This document shows positions 1 to 10,188 of a DNA stretch of 64,000 nucleotides, one piece after another; position 1 is the first letter of the stretch, and each line of letters opens with the position of its first letter. The notes under the pieces are model-generated. The model made no database searches. It was given only the letters and a program-made list of their open reading frames with translations, and was not told the DNA's origin. The position numbers and the translations under genes were made by a program. Location of the stretch: positions 86,326,501 through 86,390,500 of the forward strand of contig CM066734.1 in NCBI GenBank assembly GCA_033961575.1. The letters are read 5' to 3'. Source of the DNA: Aselliscus stoliczkanus. Its lineage: Eukaryota > Chordata > Mammalia > Chiroptera > Hipposideridae.

Positions 1-694
1 TCCAAACCCAAATCTTTACATCTCTAAATTGAAAATTACATCAGAACTTACTTACAGGATTTTTATGAGGTTTAAATGGGAGATTTCACATAAGGCATGC
101 AGCATGGTGGCTGGCACATAGCAAGTACTCGACATTATTATAGTGATACTCTCAAGATAGCATCAAAATTATCTCATGATTGGAGCAATTGTAACAATAA
201 TTGGAACAGGATATTTGAAAGAAGCAGACTTATTTGAAGAGGAGGTAGAGATTTACACCTCTGTGAGAATCTCAGTTTCTGAAAGCAGACTTTATGAAGC
301 ATCGTGGAAAGTATTAGGGGTTAAAAAAAGGAAGAAAGACAAATAAAAGTAACATTATTATGGGAATGTCTTGCAAACACCTAGCCAGGAAAAGAATATT
401 TTCCTAATCCATATAATGGAAAAATCGTTCAAAAAAATATTTTCTGCCCTTATCCCTATATTCTCAATTCATTGACTACATACTGATGCTTACCTTGTAC
501 CAAGCATTATATAAGGAAGTGATGGGAGTATCCAAATGAACACATCAGATATGAAGGTGTTTTTCCTGTAACATTTTTCATCCACTGTTAATTCACTTAT
601 GCTGGACAAGGTGAATGGTCATGTTCATAGGTTTCCTTCCCAGGTAGGGAAGGAATTTTTTCAGGTAAGGGTAAATGAGAGCCTCATTCCTCTG
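1..694. other. Unrecognised AT-rich DNA
   Basis: I see no gene and no clear repeat. Around 480-540 there is weak resemblance to MIR/L2 wording (a 'range of values' phrase before a TATAAGG), too short to call. Confidence 0.4.
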
Positions 695-809
695 CTAGAA
701 TAATAATAGCGATGAACACTTTTTGATGCTTCCTGCAAACCAGACACCATTCTAAGCATTTTATGTACACTGACTTTTTTAGTACTCACAGATGAGGAAA
801 TTAAAACAC
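695..809 (+). repeat. MIR SINE, left part, split by a younger SINE
   Basis: Ancient mammalian MIR core. The sequence runs through the typical stretch 'ACAGATGAGGAAATTAAAACACA' in shortened form and stops at 826, where a younger SINE is inserted. The MIR resumes at 1264 with the expected 'TTGCCCCAAGTCACATAG' stretch. The split proves the order of insertion: MIR first, VES-like SINE second. Confidence 0.75.
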
Positions 810-826
810 AAAAGTTAAATAAGTTG

Positions 827-1246
827 AGCCGGCTGGGTGGAGTGTTGATTAAGAGCTGGCTTGGGAGCACCAGCTCTGAGCAGTATGGCTGCGGTTTAGA
901 TCCGACGTGAGGGCCAGTGATGCTGCGCCCTCTACAGCTAAGATGGTGAACAACAGCTCCACCTGGAGCTGGGCTGCCGTGCCAGCAACGGCATAGGCGG
1001 CAGTGGGGTTGCAGTGGGGCTACAGTGGGCTGCCATGAGCTACCATGAGTGGCCGGCAGCCTGCGTGAGCCGCCATGAGCGGCAGTCTAATGGTCAGTGA
1101 GCAATGGCCTCACCCGGAAAGAGTGCAATGATAATACCAACATGGACCAGTGAAGCAGCGTTCTCCACAACTAGACTGAAGAACAAAAGGACAGCAACTT
1201 CTCTGTTCCCTTTCCCCAATTCCCCAATAAAATCTTAAAATAAAAA
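827..1246 (+). mobile_element. VES-like bat SINE with expanded GC-rich centre (420 bp)
   Basis: A non-autonomous retroposon copied by L1 machinery. It is bounded by a perfect 17 bp target-site duplication, AAAAGTTAAATAAGTTG, at 810-826 and 1247-1263. The 5' head (GCCGGCTGGGTGG...) is tRNA-derived. A middle stretch at about 925-980 ('GCTGCGCCCTCTACAGCTAAG') and the 3' end ('ACAACTAGACTGAAGA' near 1170, then 'CCCCAATAAAATCTT' and an A tail) match the bat VES SINE as I remember it. Between them, about 980-1130, is a GC-rich insert with repeated CCATGAG words that I do not recognise. An AATAAA lies just before the tail. The head is diverged, so current transcription is unlikely. Confidence 0.75.
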
Positions 1247-1263
1247 AAAAGTTAAATAAGTTG

Positions 1264-1340
1264 CCCCAAGTCACATAGATGATATGAGGCAGAGCTGTGC
1301 TATTATATGCTCAAGTTCTGCATCCAGAACCGACTCTTCG
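1264..1340 (+). repeat. MIR SINE, right part
   Basis: Continuation of the MIR cut by the SINE at 827-1246. It contains the MIR-like run 'CCCCAAGTCACATAGATGA' followed by 'GGCAGAGCTG'. Confidence 0.7.
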
Positions 1341-2016
1341 CACCCAATGAATGACACAGCAGCAAATCATCGACTATGACTTCAAGTGCTTAAAGAGCAG
1401 TGGTGGTGGAGGTCAGTCCTCTAGTCATCTGCTGGAAGGCTCATCTAATGAGTACTTCACTTGACTTTTTGGAAAATTGTATCTTTTCAAAATATGGAGG
1501 AAGAGCTGGGGGAATTTCTGCTTTCAATGTAGTTTTAAGTCTCAAGGTGAAACTGACTGCAAAGTTAAAAGCAAAACAAAGCATAGGAGAAAAATGACTA
1601 TGCGACCCTAGAATTAGTTATGGCCACACAGGGGAAGACTAGAGTCAACTATGTAGCCTCAACAGAAAGAAGACAGGCTTTCAAATGCATATCAGGGAAA
1701 AACAGGCATTTTCATAGGGCCTGAGAAGCTGAAAAGGGTGACTGTTTCAAGAGAGTTAAAAGCTCTCAAAAAACTTGATTCCAGTTGTATAATTATTAAC
1801 AATTTCTGTTAAGAATTATATCAAACCTGGAGGGAAAGTCACACAGTTAAGTGCAAATATGAATGACTGTCACAGACCTGTGAAAACAGCATCTGAAGAG
1901 GCTAAGGTACATAAAAATGATTTGGGACCCACAGAAAGGTTGTCCTAATTAAGTTTATGATGAAAATATCAAGCGGCATGGCCAATTGCTCTATGCCAAT
2001 GATGCAAGATACATGA
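1341..2016. other. Unrecognised DNA
   Basis: No gene, RNA gene or clear repeat is visible. Short open frames here have no recognisable domain. Confidence 0.4.
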
Positions 2017-2099
2017 GTCTCTCTGTCTCTCTCTCTGTCTCTCTCTCTGTCTCTCTCTCTGTCTCTCTCTCTCTCTCTCCCCCCCCACACACACACACC
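2017..2099. repeat. CT/GT microsatellite with 12 bp period, then C8 and (CA)n
   Basis: Repeats of CTCTCTCTCTGT about four times, then a pure CT run, eight Cs and a short CA run. The strand asymmetry (pyrimidine on +) suits triplex formation. Reading frames through it give only Ser-Leu-Val or Arg-Glu repeats and are not genes. Confidence 0.95.
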
Positions 2100-2194
2100 A
2101 TTTTTTTATTTTATTTATTTTATTTTTACTTTTATCATGATTTAATTTTCTTCTGCCAAAGAGAACAAGATGAAGAAAAAGAGCACCTGATGAG

Positions 2195-2561
2195 GAGTTC
2201 CTTCTTTTCAAAAGTTGAATAGTATTTTATTGTGTGTACATAACCACATCTCTTTATCCATTCATCTGTAAATGGCCATTTAGGTTGTTTCCACCTCTTG
2301 GTTACTGTGAATAGTGATGTAATGAACATAGCTAGGAGTGCTCATATCTCTCTGAGATTCTGATTTCAATTTTTTTGGTAAATACACAGAAGGTGGATCA
2401 TAGGATAGTTGTATCTTTAATTTTTTGAGGAATTTCCATATTGTTTTCCATAGTAGCTTCATCATTTTATATTCCCACCAACAGTGTACAAGAGTTCTAG
2501 TTTCTCCCTATTTTGCTAACAATTTTTTTTTATAGTAGCCATCCTAACATGTCTGCATTTC
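2195..2561 (-). mobile_element. L1 fragment, inverted 5' half of a twin-primed insertion
   Basis: On the minus strand this reads as the C-terminal part of L1 ORF2, with the wording 'KRWKQPKWPFTDEWIKRC' typical of that region, broken by frameshifts. It joins directly to a plus-strand L1 3' end at 2562. The order (antisense ORF2 end, then sense ORF2 end plus 3' UTR) is the classic 5' inversion left by twin priming. The copy is diverged, so it is older than the L1 at 13 kb. Confidence 0.8.
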
Positions 2562-2900
2562 TGCAATGCAAAACAACATGGATGAATGTTGAGGACATTA
2601 TGCTAAGTGAAATAAACCAGTCACAGAAAGACAAATACTGCATAATTCCATTTACTTGAGGTATCTAAAAGAGTCAAATTCATAGAATCAGAGAGTGGAG
2701 TGGTAATTGCCAGGTGCTGGGTGGAGGGAGAAATGAGAAGTTATTTATCAACCAACATAAAGTTTCAGTTCAGCAAAATGAGTAAGTTCTAGAGATCTGC
2801 TGTACAACATTGTACTTACATCAACAATAATGAATTGTACACTTGGAATTTGGTTAAGAGGGTAGATCTCATTTTGTATTTTTGCTACAGTAAAATAACC
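2562..2900 (+). mobile_element. L1 3' end (sense half of twin-primed insertion)
   Basis: Begins within the end of ORF2 ('AACATGGATGAATGTTGAGG', then 'ATGCTAAGTGAAATAAACCA') and runs into an old L1 3' UTR ending near 2900 ('GGTAGATCTCATTTTGTATT'). No clear A tail or TSD survives. Confidence 0.8.
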
Positions 2901-4389
2901 TTTTAAAAAGAAACATGTAAGTAAAGATTTTAAGAGAGTACTCTAATCCTTTGATGAATTCAAGTGTTTGATTCATATAAATTATATTTGAAGACACTGG
3001 ATGGAGGAGGAGGAGGAGCTATTAGTAATCTATATGAAATCAGTTCCAAAAGACTGAAGATAAGGAAATATATTTATAGTATTTCCAAAAGGGAAGATGT
3101 GTATCTCATAAATGATATGTTGCTAAATTTAACCAGGTTGGTGAGGGTTCTCGCAACTGTTTCATAAATAACAGTTCTTTCTGGGTTCTTTTAGCCTTAA
3201 GAAGAGAGGACAGAGGCAAGGAAGGTAGGGAAGGTGGCTTCTTGCATGATAGATTTCTTCAAATATATGAAGACTTGTCACATGGAAAATAAATTATATT
3301 CATACTGCTCAGTCCAGTGGTTGCAATAAGAACTTAATGATTAGAAGCAGATGAATTTGGATTCAATATAAAAAAGTTCTGCCTAAAATTTTAATGAGGG
3401 AATAGATTCCCCTGGGAAATAATGAGCTCCCTGACACTGAATGCATGTGCTGTGTAAAGGAATTTCAATTAATTTTGTCTCACTACTAACCTGGAGATTG
3501 TGAGATTCCAAAACTAGATGACCTTAAACACTTTTTTCAGCCATAAAATGCAAATACAACGTCAAGATTTCTTCCTTCACTATGGTTTTAAAATGACCAG
3601 ATGGTCACTAAGAAGCCATGTCTGCTTAATCTGTCATGAAACTAAACATTTAAAAAATAATTTAAAAGGCAAATTAATAGATAAATGGTTAAAAATTCCC
3701 CATATACTAGACTATCTTCAAATTGCAACTTAATTAAAAATGTAGTTTAAAACTAGTACTTTTGGTTTGTGGTCCGTAATATTTATATTCTCACTTGCGC
3801 CCATAGAAATAGAAAAATAAATATTAAAAAGTATTTATTACACATCATGGTCTACTGGTCTTATAAATGATACAATTTAACAATTTCTGCATCCTTATCC
3901 TATTAACAAGTACAAGCTAATCTCAATTATCAAATCATTTAAATGTGAGTTACATAGGTTAAATTTTGACACAGCCCAAATCACCACCTTTAAGCGATCT
4001 GGAATATATTTTTAAATGTATACCCAAAGACACAAAATGGAAATTTAACACAATGTATAATATAAGTTGCATTTAAGCAGAGTGAATATTTCCATGAACA
4101 AAGGAATCTAAAGGAAAGATTCTTTTTAACTAAAGTTGATGCTCTAAGAAGATAAAAGGTGAGATTTGAAATGTGGTCTAGCCTGAAAAGCTGTTATTCA
4201 GACGTCCAGCTGTGATGACAAATGACGTTTATAAATCTTAATAATTTCTAACTGCTATATCACTCTCTCTGGGCAAACTGTCAAAATAGTAAATTCAACA
4301 GAAAAATCCCCTAGAGTGAGTAAATAACTTTTGGGTTTTTTTTAACTCTGTTCCTTCAAATATTCATAATTTCAGATTTTACTTTTTCA
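2901..4389. other. Unrecognised AT-rich DNA
   Basis: Nothing recognised apart from a short GGA run at about 3003-3017. Open frames at 2964 and 3518 are short and featureless. Confidence 0.4.
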
Positions 4390-4570
4390 TTATGTACCTT
4401 TCATGTATTTAGCATCTTCCTCATCCTCAAAAAGCCTTGTAAGCATCCATTCCTATTACTGTCTTTTATTGTCTTTGTTTTACAAATAAGGCATGAAGAA
4501 GTTTGATAATTCAAGTTTCAGCATTAGAACTAGAATCAAGGTTTTTTACAACTGAATCCAATACATCATC
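4390..4570 (+). repeat. MIR-like SINE fragment
   Basis: Degenerate MIR core: a 'TCATCCTCAAAA...' stretch followed by 'TTTTACAAATAAGGCATGAAG' cut short, then a poorly kept 3' part. Confidence 0.5.
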
Positions 4571-5164
4571 TAGCACACTATATCTTTCTGTCACCTTAGA
4601 GCTAACAACTTCATTAATAAAACCCATTTCAAGTCAATCCTGACTTGCAAATTGTCATTGCCTGTCATTCATGGGATAAGAAAGAAATTATGCCCCCTCC
4701 TTCATAAATTTACTTAGCAGAAGATAATATGGTAAAGAAATTAAAACATTTATTATAAAAACCTGACCTCGACACTCTCAAGATATTTCCATCATCTCTC
4801 TCAGTTTAAGAATATATTTACATGGCAGTTATTTTCAACTATCTCCTTTATTATCATCTCAAATATTTTTCCCTATGAATCAAAGTGATAGCTCCATAAA
4901 CAATAAGTGTCTCTCATGGCTTTACAGAGAAAATGTTTCCAAAAGCACTTCTGTCTGGAGAAGAGAGTCAAACCGTCTCTACCATCTTAATGGCCACTTG
5001 TGCAAAGCCCTGCTCAGAAATAAGGAAATAAAATAACTAAAAATGGAAAACGTTATCTTCTCTACCCCACCACTTCACAGCCTGATTCCCCAGTCATTTC
5101 CAATAGATTGCATTAACTCAGACCCTTATCATCTCATGCTTCAATGACCTTCTAAGTGATTTTC
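4571..5164. other. Unrecognised DNA
   Basis: No gene or clear repeat seen. Confidence 0.4.
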
Positions 5165-5312
5165 CCAGCTCCCATATGATTTCTGCTTCAGTGCCCTCAT
5201 ATAAAAGTGGAGAATAATAATGACGACTCTTTCATTGGATTGTTGTGGGAAATAAATGAGTGCATACATAGAAAGTGTTTAGTATCTGGCATGTGGTAAA
5301 CACTCAGTATGT
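5165..5312 (+). repeat. MIR SINE 3' part
   Basis: Shows the MIR tail wording: 'CTCATATAAAAGTGGAGAATA', then 'GGATTGTTGTGGGAAATAAA' and a close match to 'TTTAGTATCTGGCATGTGGT'. Confidence 0.65.
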
Positions 5313-5329
5313 TAATCCCACGCAAAATT

Positions 5330-6164
5330 TTATTCTCTACACTGCCAAACTGATCGATCTGCAATGAAACTTGGGATATATTCAAAATCCCCCACTTCCC
5401 ATCTCTTGCATTGCTACCATTCTGGTCCAAGCCTAGGTTATTGCAGTAGACTCCTTATTGGTCTTTCCGCTTCTGCTCTTGACCCTACAGTCTGTGCTTA
5501 GCTCGGTAACTGAATGATCCTTTCGAATTTTAAGTTGGATCACGTCACTCCTCTTCTCATTTTTGATCATGCTCTCCCTTTCTTTCTCCCTCTCCATCTC
5601 TCTCTGTCCCTCTCTCTGGCTGCTCATTTCACTACAAGTATAAACTAAAGTCCTTAAAGGGTCTATAAAGCTCTACATAGCCTGTAACCCCCTTCCATTA
5701 CTTCCCTAACCTCATCTCCCTCTCCATACCTCCCTACTTAACTCCATCCCTTCAGGCCTCTTCAAGATTCTTTATACAAGCCAGGCCTGCTCCCACATTG
5801 GGGCTTTTGGACCCAACATTCCTCTACATATGACATCTCCTCCCTTCTCCCCCACAATCTGTGCCATTTACTCCTCTAGTTCTTTCAAATCTTTGACCAC
5901 CCTATTTCATACTGCCACCCTTCCTCTGCCTCAGTACTCCTTATCCCCCTCAGCTTGTGCCAGATTTTTCCATAACACATACGGCCTATTAACATACTAT
6001 ATAGTTTACTAAGAGATGAATATAGATTGTTTCCCACAAGAAGAAAGTAAGCCCCTCAGGGGCAGAGATTTTTTATGTTAGTTTATTGCGATGTCCCTAA
6101 TGCTGGGAAGAGTGCCTGGTGTGAAACATGTTCAAAACACTGGAAGCAACAAATGAGTAAGCAT
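5330..6164 (+). repeat. L2 LINE, 3' half, sense
   Basis: Ancient L2. Recognisable stretches are 'GGTTATTGCAGTAGACTCCT', 'GATCACGTCACTCCTCTTCT', 'CCTGTAACCCCCTTCCATTA' and a 3' end with 'CCCCTCAGGGGCAGAGATTT'. A CT-rich tract (5570-5620) lies inside. No open reading frame remains. Confidence 0.75.
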
Positions 6165-6690
6165 GTTGCCACCCTGCTGACTACCCTTCAGTGTTTCCCT
6201 CCTGCCAGAGGCAGTCAGAGTCCTAAGCCTGCACACAGATGCTCTGACCATCTGGCCCTTCCCATTCCTTCAGGCTGATCTCTGATGCTGCCCCCACACT
6301 CTCCATACTACAGGGGCACTGAACTATTCGAACTATTGGCAATTTCCTGGCCCTACAGCTGAACATCTGCTGAACAGAGTGCCTGTACTGTCTTATTTAC
6401 CTGGCAAATATCTCCCACCTTTCAGATGCTGCCTCATCTCTGAAGCTTTTCTTCACTTTCCAATCCATGATGGGATGTATTCCTCTCTCTTTTGTGCACC
6501 CAGTGTATCCTGAAGAGAGTTCTAGCTCAGCTGCCGAATCCCTGCATTGGTTTCATTTGTTTCTGTGACTATCTTCCTTGATTACATCCCAAGGCACATG
6601 AGGGCAGAAAACCTACTCAGATACCCAGCATTTTGCACAGTACAAACCAGGTCAAATGGATCATAGATACTCATTACATATTGTTGTATA
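6165..6690 (+). repeat. L2 LINE 3' end, second copy or variant
   Basis: Continues the L2-type pattern: 'CTCATCTCTGAAGCTTTTCT', then 'GGCACATGAGGGCAGAAAAC' and 'CCCAGCATTTTGCACAGTAC'. It may be a second insertion beside the first. Confidence 0.55.
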
Positions 6691-7869
6691 TTTATAGGGA
6701 TGAGTGAAAGGTATCCATTGGATTCTGCTAGTTCCCATACTGTACTGCCTCATGGTGGAGCGTGGGTTAGCGGAAAAACCTCCTCCAGGTGAAAGATTCT
6801 GACAGTGTGATTCAAACAAACTCAAGACTGGCGCTCATGCTTTCAAGGAAGATAATGGCAGTGAGGCAGAGATTACTGAGTGTGGAGAAAGAGCAGGAGT
6901 ATGAGCAGGAGGGCACACAGTGACCTGGGGTACAGTCTGCTTACCTATTGATGGAGGCATGGCAGGCAGTCAAGAAAGGGTCGTATCTGAACCACCTAGA
7001 TCTCTGCATCTTTTCTTCTCTGCATACACTGCATACTCTGCTGACACTGAATTACATTAACTCCAGGCAGTCTCTCTGGAGGTTGGAGGCCAGGGGAAGG
7101 GCCATCACAGGAGAGGATTACTCCAAGGAACTTTCAATAATGGAAGTTAAATAAAATGTTGAGGCAGGAAGAGGTACAAAAGTCAGAGAGAGAAAAATAA
7201 GAAAGAGAGGGAAAGAAGAAAATAAATGGAAAAAGAAAAAGAACTGCTGCTGTTTTTTGCTACCTCAATTGCCCCTGCAGTGCCCTAGTTGTCATTAACC
7301 CAAATTTCAACCCACATCCTTTCTCTAAGGACAATCCCTGAGCACTAGTCCCGTGAGCCTTTCACTGTTGTTCCACTTGCAGCATGGCTTTTAAGCATCT
7401 TCCCCTTTCCCACTGATCATAAACCCTCTTCTCGTTTCAGGCTTTTTCCTTGTTTTGTTATTTGTTCCTTGGGCAAGGGTCACATACATGCTGACTAAAG
7501 TCAATGGCTTTATTAATTTCCCTACTTTCCCAATGTGTAGAATTACTTTTACCACCTTCTGTTCACAGATGAGTTGAATTCATTACAGAATGTTATGTGT
7601 GAAGGTCAGTTAAACTTCTATTGTAGGACAAGAGACAAGGAATAAGAAAAGCCCACAATGCAAAGTTCTGTCCAAAATGTGGTCTATACCCTCAGTTTAT
7701 CTTGCTGAGCATATTAGAACCCATCTTGGGCACAGCTTTTTTTCCTCCACCCCAAGCTTTCCAGCAAAATACACAGCTGTAACATAAACAGACAGGAGAA
7801 CTCTCTGTCTTCTTCCCGGAGCATTTCCTTCACTCTGACATTCATTCAATTAATTCATTCAACAATCAG
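6691..7869. other. Unrecognised DNA
   Basis: No gene or confidently named repeat. A purine-rich patch lies at about 7150-7250. Confidence 0.4.
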
Positions 7870-7990
7870 GGGAAAGCACCCACTATGGTTCAAGTACATT
7901 GCAAGGCTCTGGGCATATCATAATAAATAAGACTGCTCTCAGAATGTACTGTGTAATTAAAGAACAAAAATAAATCAAAGGATTTTGTAA
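7870..7990 (-). repeat. L2 fragment, antisense
   Basis: Reads like the reverse of an L2 segment ('CTCTGGGCATATCATAATAA', then 'AAATAAGACTGCTCTCAGAA'). Confidence 0.4.
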
Positions 7991-8034
7991 AGTACAATGA
8001 ATAGAAAATAGTGACAATTATAATAATAGATTAT

Positions 8035-8295
8035 AATAATAGACAACAATAGTGGCTGAAATTTATTAAATCTGTTCTATGTGCCAGCCATGCATTATTT
8101 TTCATGTTATCAACTCATGTTGATTTAACTCATTCATGTATTAATTCAAACATCCCTATAAAGGCAGATAGTAATATTATTCACCATTTTGCAGGCAGAA
8201 AAAAAGTAAAGCACAGACAGATTAAGTAATTTGCCCAACTAGCTGATAAAGAGTCAAGCCCAAGTTTGAACCCAGACATTCCCTGAGGTATTTAA
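8035..8295 (+). repeat. MIR SINE, near full length
   Basis: Matches MIR along its length: 'CTGTTCTATGTGCCAGCCAT', 'CACCATTTTGCAGGCAGAAA', 'AGATTAAGTAATTTGCCCAA' and 'CAAGTTTGAACCCAGACATT'. Confidence 0.8.
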
Positions 8296-8918
8296 AACAA
8301 ACTGAGTGACCCATGTGGGTGAGGAAGTAACTTTCCTTTTCCCTTCAAGGTTCTTTCAGCTGGTCTGATAATTAAACCTACATGAGACAGATTACCAAAA
8401 GAAAATAACCAAACTTAATTGCATACATATATAGGGGGAACCCCACATCCATGAGAGTTAGAAAAGTTAAATGAGCTGGATATGGCATGCTGAGCTAAGG
8501 GTGAGGTAAGGTGCATTGGGGTTTCAGAGGCAAGGAAGGTGGTTGCAGGGCAATAAGAAGACCAGATGTTGAATGATTAGTAGTTTACCCTGCCTTATAG
8601 GTCAAAAATGTTATCTCTCACAATCTCTAATTATGGGCAAGGCCCCTAATTTAAATTCTTCCAGGAAGTTAAGGGGGAGCAGAACTATGTCTTAAGCTTG
8701 CAGAATGTTGGTTGCCTTTAGCTCAAGAGAATCCAAATACCATAGAGGCACATTTTGGGATGACTCTTTATGAAACCCCACACCTAGACTCCATTGTTTA
8801 ACTCTGCCCTAGATACACATGTCTAGTTATAATCTCTGTTTCTGACTTTACTGGCTGGCAATCACTTCTGTGGCATACGTTGAGCACTTCCTATGTGCCA
8901 TATCCTGTGTTGGACATA
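8296..8918. other. Unrecognised, possibly an old LTR
   Basis: The stretch at about 8360-8780 has the feel of an old long terminal repeat but I cannot name it, and no TG...CA borders or TSD are evident. Confidence 0.3.
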
Positions 8919-9479
8919 TGAGGTGTGATCTCAAAATATGGTGAATGTTTAAATAAAAAAATTATTACAGTAAAAGACACACTGCCATTAATCCCCCTCA
9001 AAATACTTCCCCTCACTTTGAACACACTTATCCCATCATTCTTTCCACTTTCTGAAGCAGTTCTGGAAGTTCTCTTCCTTGAGTGTCTTTACTTCATCTT
9101 CCAGCAGACAACGCTCATGTCACACATTGCTTGTGTACAGCAATTCCTGTCAAATGAAAACATTACGGTGCATCCTCATCCACCTTATTCACCAGATCTG
9201 GCACTGTGCAACTTCTGATTCTGGCTCTTCCCCAAAGTCAAAATGACCATCAAAGGAAAACAGTATGAATCAACTCATGACATTGAGGCAACCGCAACAG
9301 CACAACTAAAGACACTCATGAAAGAGGACTCCCAGAACTGCTTCAGAAAGTGGCAAGAATGATGTGATAAGTGTGTTCAAAGCAAGGGGGAGTATTTTGA
9401 GGGGATTAATAACAATATGTCTTTTACTGTAATATTTTTTTAATTTAAAACATTCACCATATTTTGTTATCACACCTTG
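8919..9479 (+). mobile_element. Fold-back mariner element with about 172 bp inverted arms
   Basis: A 561 bp Tc1/mariner derivative flanked by TA at 8917-8918 and 9480-9481. The outer repeats start AGGTGTGAT on one strand and, read in reverse, AGGTGTGAT on the other. The left arm (8919-9091) is a near-complete inverted copy of the right arm (about 9308-9479), so most of the element is palindromic. The right arm and centre hold the C-terminal part of a mariner transposase. The left arm is therefore not the original 5' end of a mariner but a duplicated, inverted 3' end. It cannot code for active transposase. Confidence 0.85.
9105..9404 (+). pseudogene. Mariner transposase C-terminal fragment (dead)
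   Basis: Encodes the last third of a mariner DD34D-type transposase, which in intact elements cuts and joins DNA at the terminal repeats. Visible in pieces: a DNA motif (second Asp region) in one frame near 9113, then after a frameshift the run HPHPPYSPDLALCNF. In this family the residue after Cys is the third catalytic Asp; here it is Asn (codon 9210-9212). A 6 nt insertion follows and makes a TGA at 9216-9218. Further on come KMTIKG and NCFRKWQE, then a second TGA (9360-9362) before the usual GEYFEG end. The N-terminal DNA-binding domain is absent. The second copy at 63.4 kb shares the Asn and the later stop. Confidence 0.8.
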
Positions 9480-9481
9480 TA

Positions 9482-9809
9482 CAAAAGCCTGCAAAACAAA
9501 CAAACAAACAAAAAACCCTCACAGTTTAAATGGACAATCATGCAAAGGTGCAATAGTAAAATGGTGCACCTGACAATGTAAAGAAAAGGTTTTAAAAGGT
9601 ACAGAAGAGATGTGGACAGGGAATGGGCATATTTTCCATGGAAAGGGATAGAGAAGACTTCCCATGGGAGGCGTTTAACAACCAGAAGTCAAAAAGGCTT
9701 CCTGAACGCCATGCAGAGCAGAGGTAATCCTTCATTACTTTTCTTTAGGCAAAAATCCTTCTTCCAAAAATCCTTAAAATTTTCTTCAAAACGTCTCCCT
9801 CTAAATGTT
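9482..9809. other. Unrecognised DNA with a short (AAAC)n run
   Basis: Contains a short CAAACAAACAAAC run at about 9495-9512. Nothing else recognised. Confidence 0.5.
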
Positions 9810-10188
9810 TGTGATGGTTAATTTTGTGTCAACTTGACTGGGCCACAGGGTGCCCAGATATTTCATTAGACATTGTTCTGGGTGTGTCCGTGAGGGTACT
9901 TCTGGATGCAGAATGAGTAAAACAGATCGCCCTCCCTAACCTGGATGGCCCTCATCCAACCCATCAGAGGCCTGAATAGAACAAAAAGGTGGGTAATGGA
10001 GAATCTGCCTTATTGCTTTTGAGCTGGGACATCGGTCTTCTCCTGCATTTGTATTGGAACTACACCACTGGATCTCCTGCACATCCAGCTTGCAGATATC
10101 TGATGGTGGGACTTCCACAATCACGTCAGCCAATTCCTTGTAATAAATAGTATTGGTTCTGTTCCTCTGTAAAACCCAGACTAACACA
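9810..10188 (+). mobile_element. Solo LTR, MLT2-like (ERV-L class)
   Basis: Old endogenous retrovirus LTR without an internal region. It begins TGTGATGGTTAATTTTGTGT and ends near 'CCCAGACTAACACA', the characteristic start and end of MLT2 elements. Internal matches include 'GAATAGAACAAAAAGGTGG' and 'TTTGAGCTGGGACATCGG'. An AATAAA at 10142-10147 fits the polyadenylation signal. No retroviral gene is present and no clean TSD survives. Confidence 0.75.

Noticed and set aside
1902..2222. Ser/Val/Leu and Arg/Glu repeat frames
   Set aside because: Translation of the CT/GT microsatellite.
8360..8780. Possible LTR
   Set aside because: Only a vague resemblance; no TG...CA ends, TSD or polyadenylation layout found.
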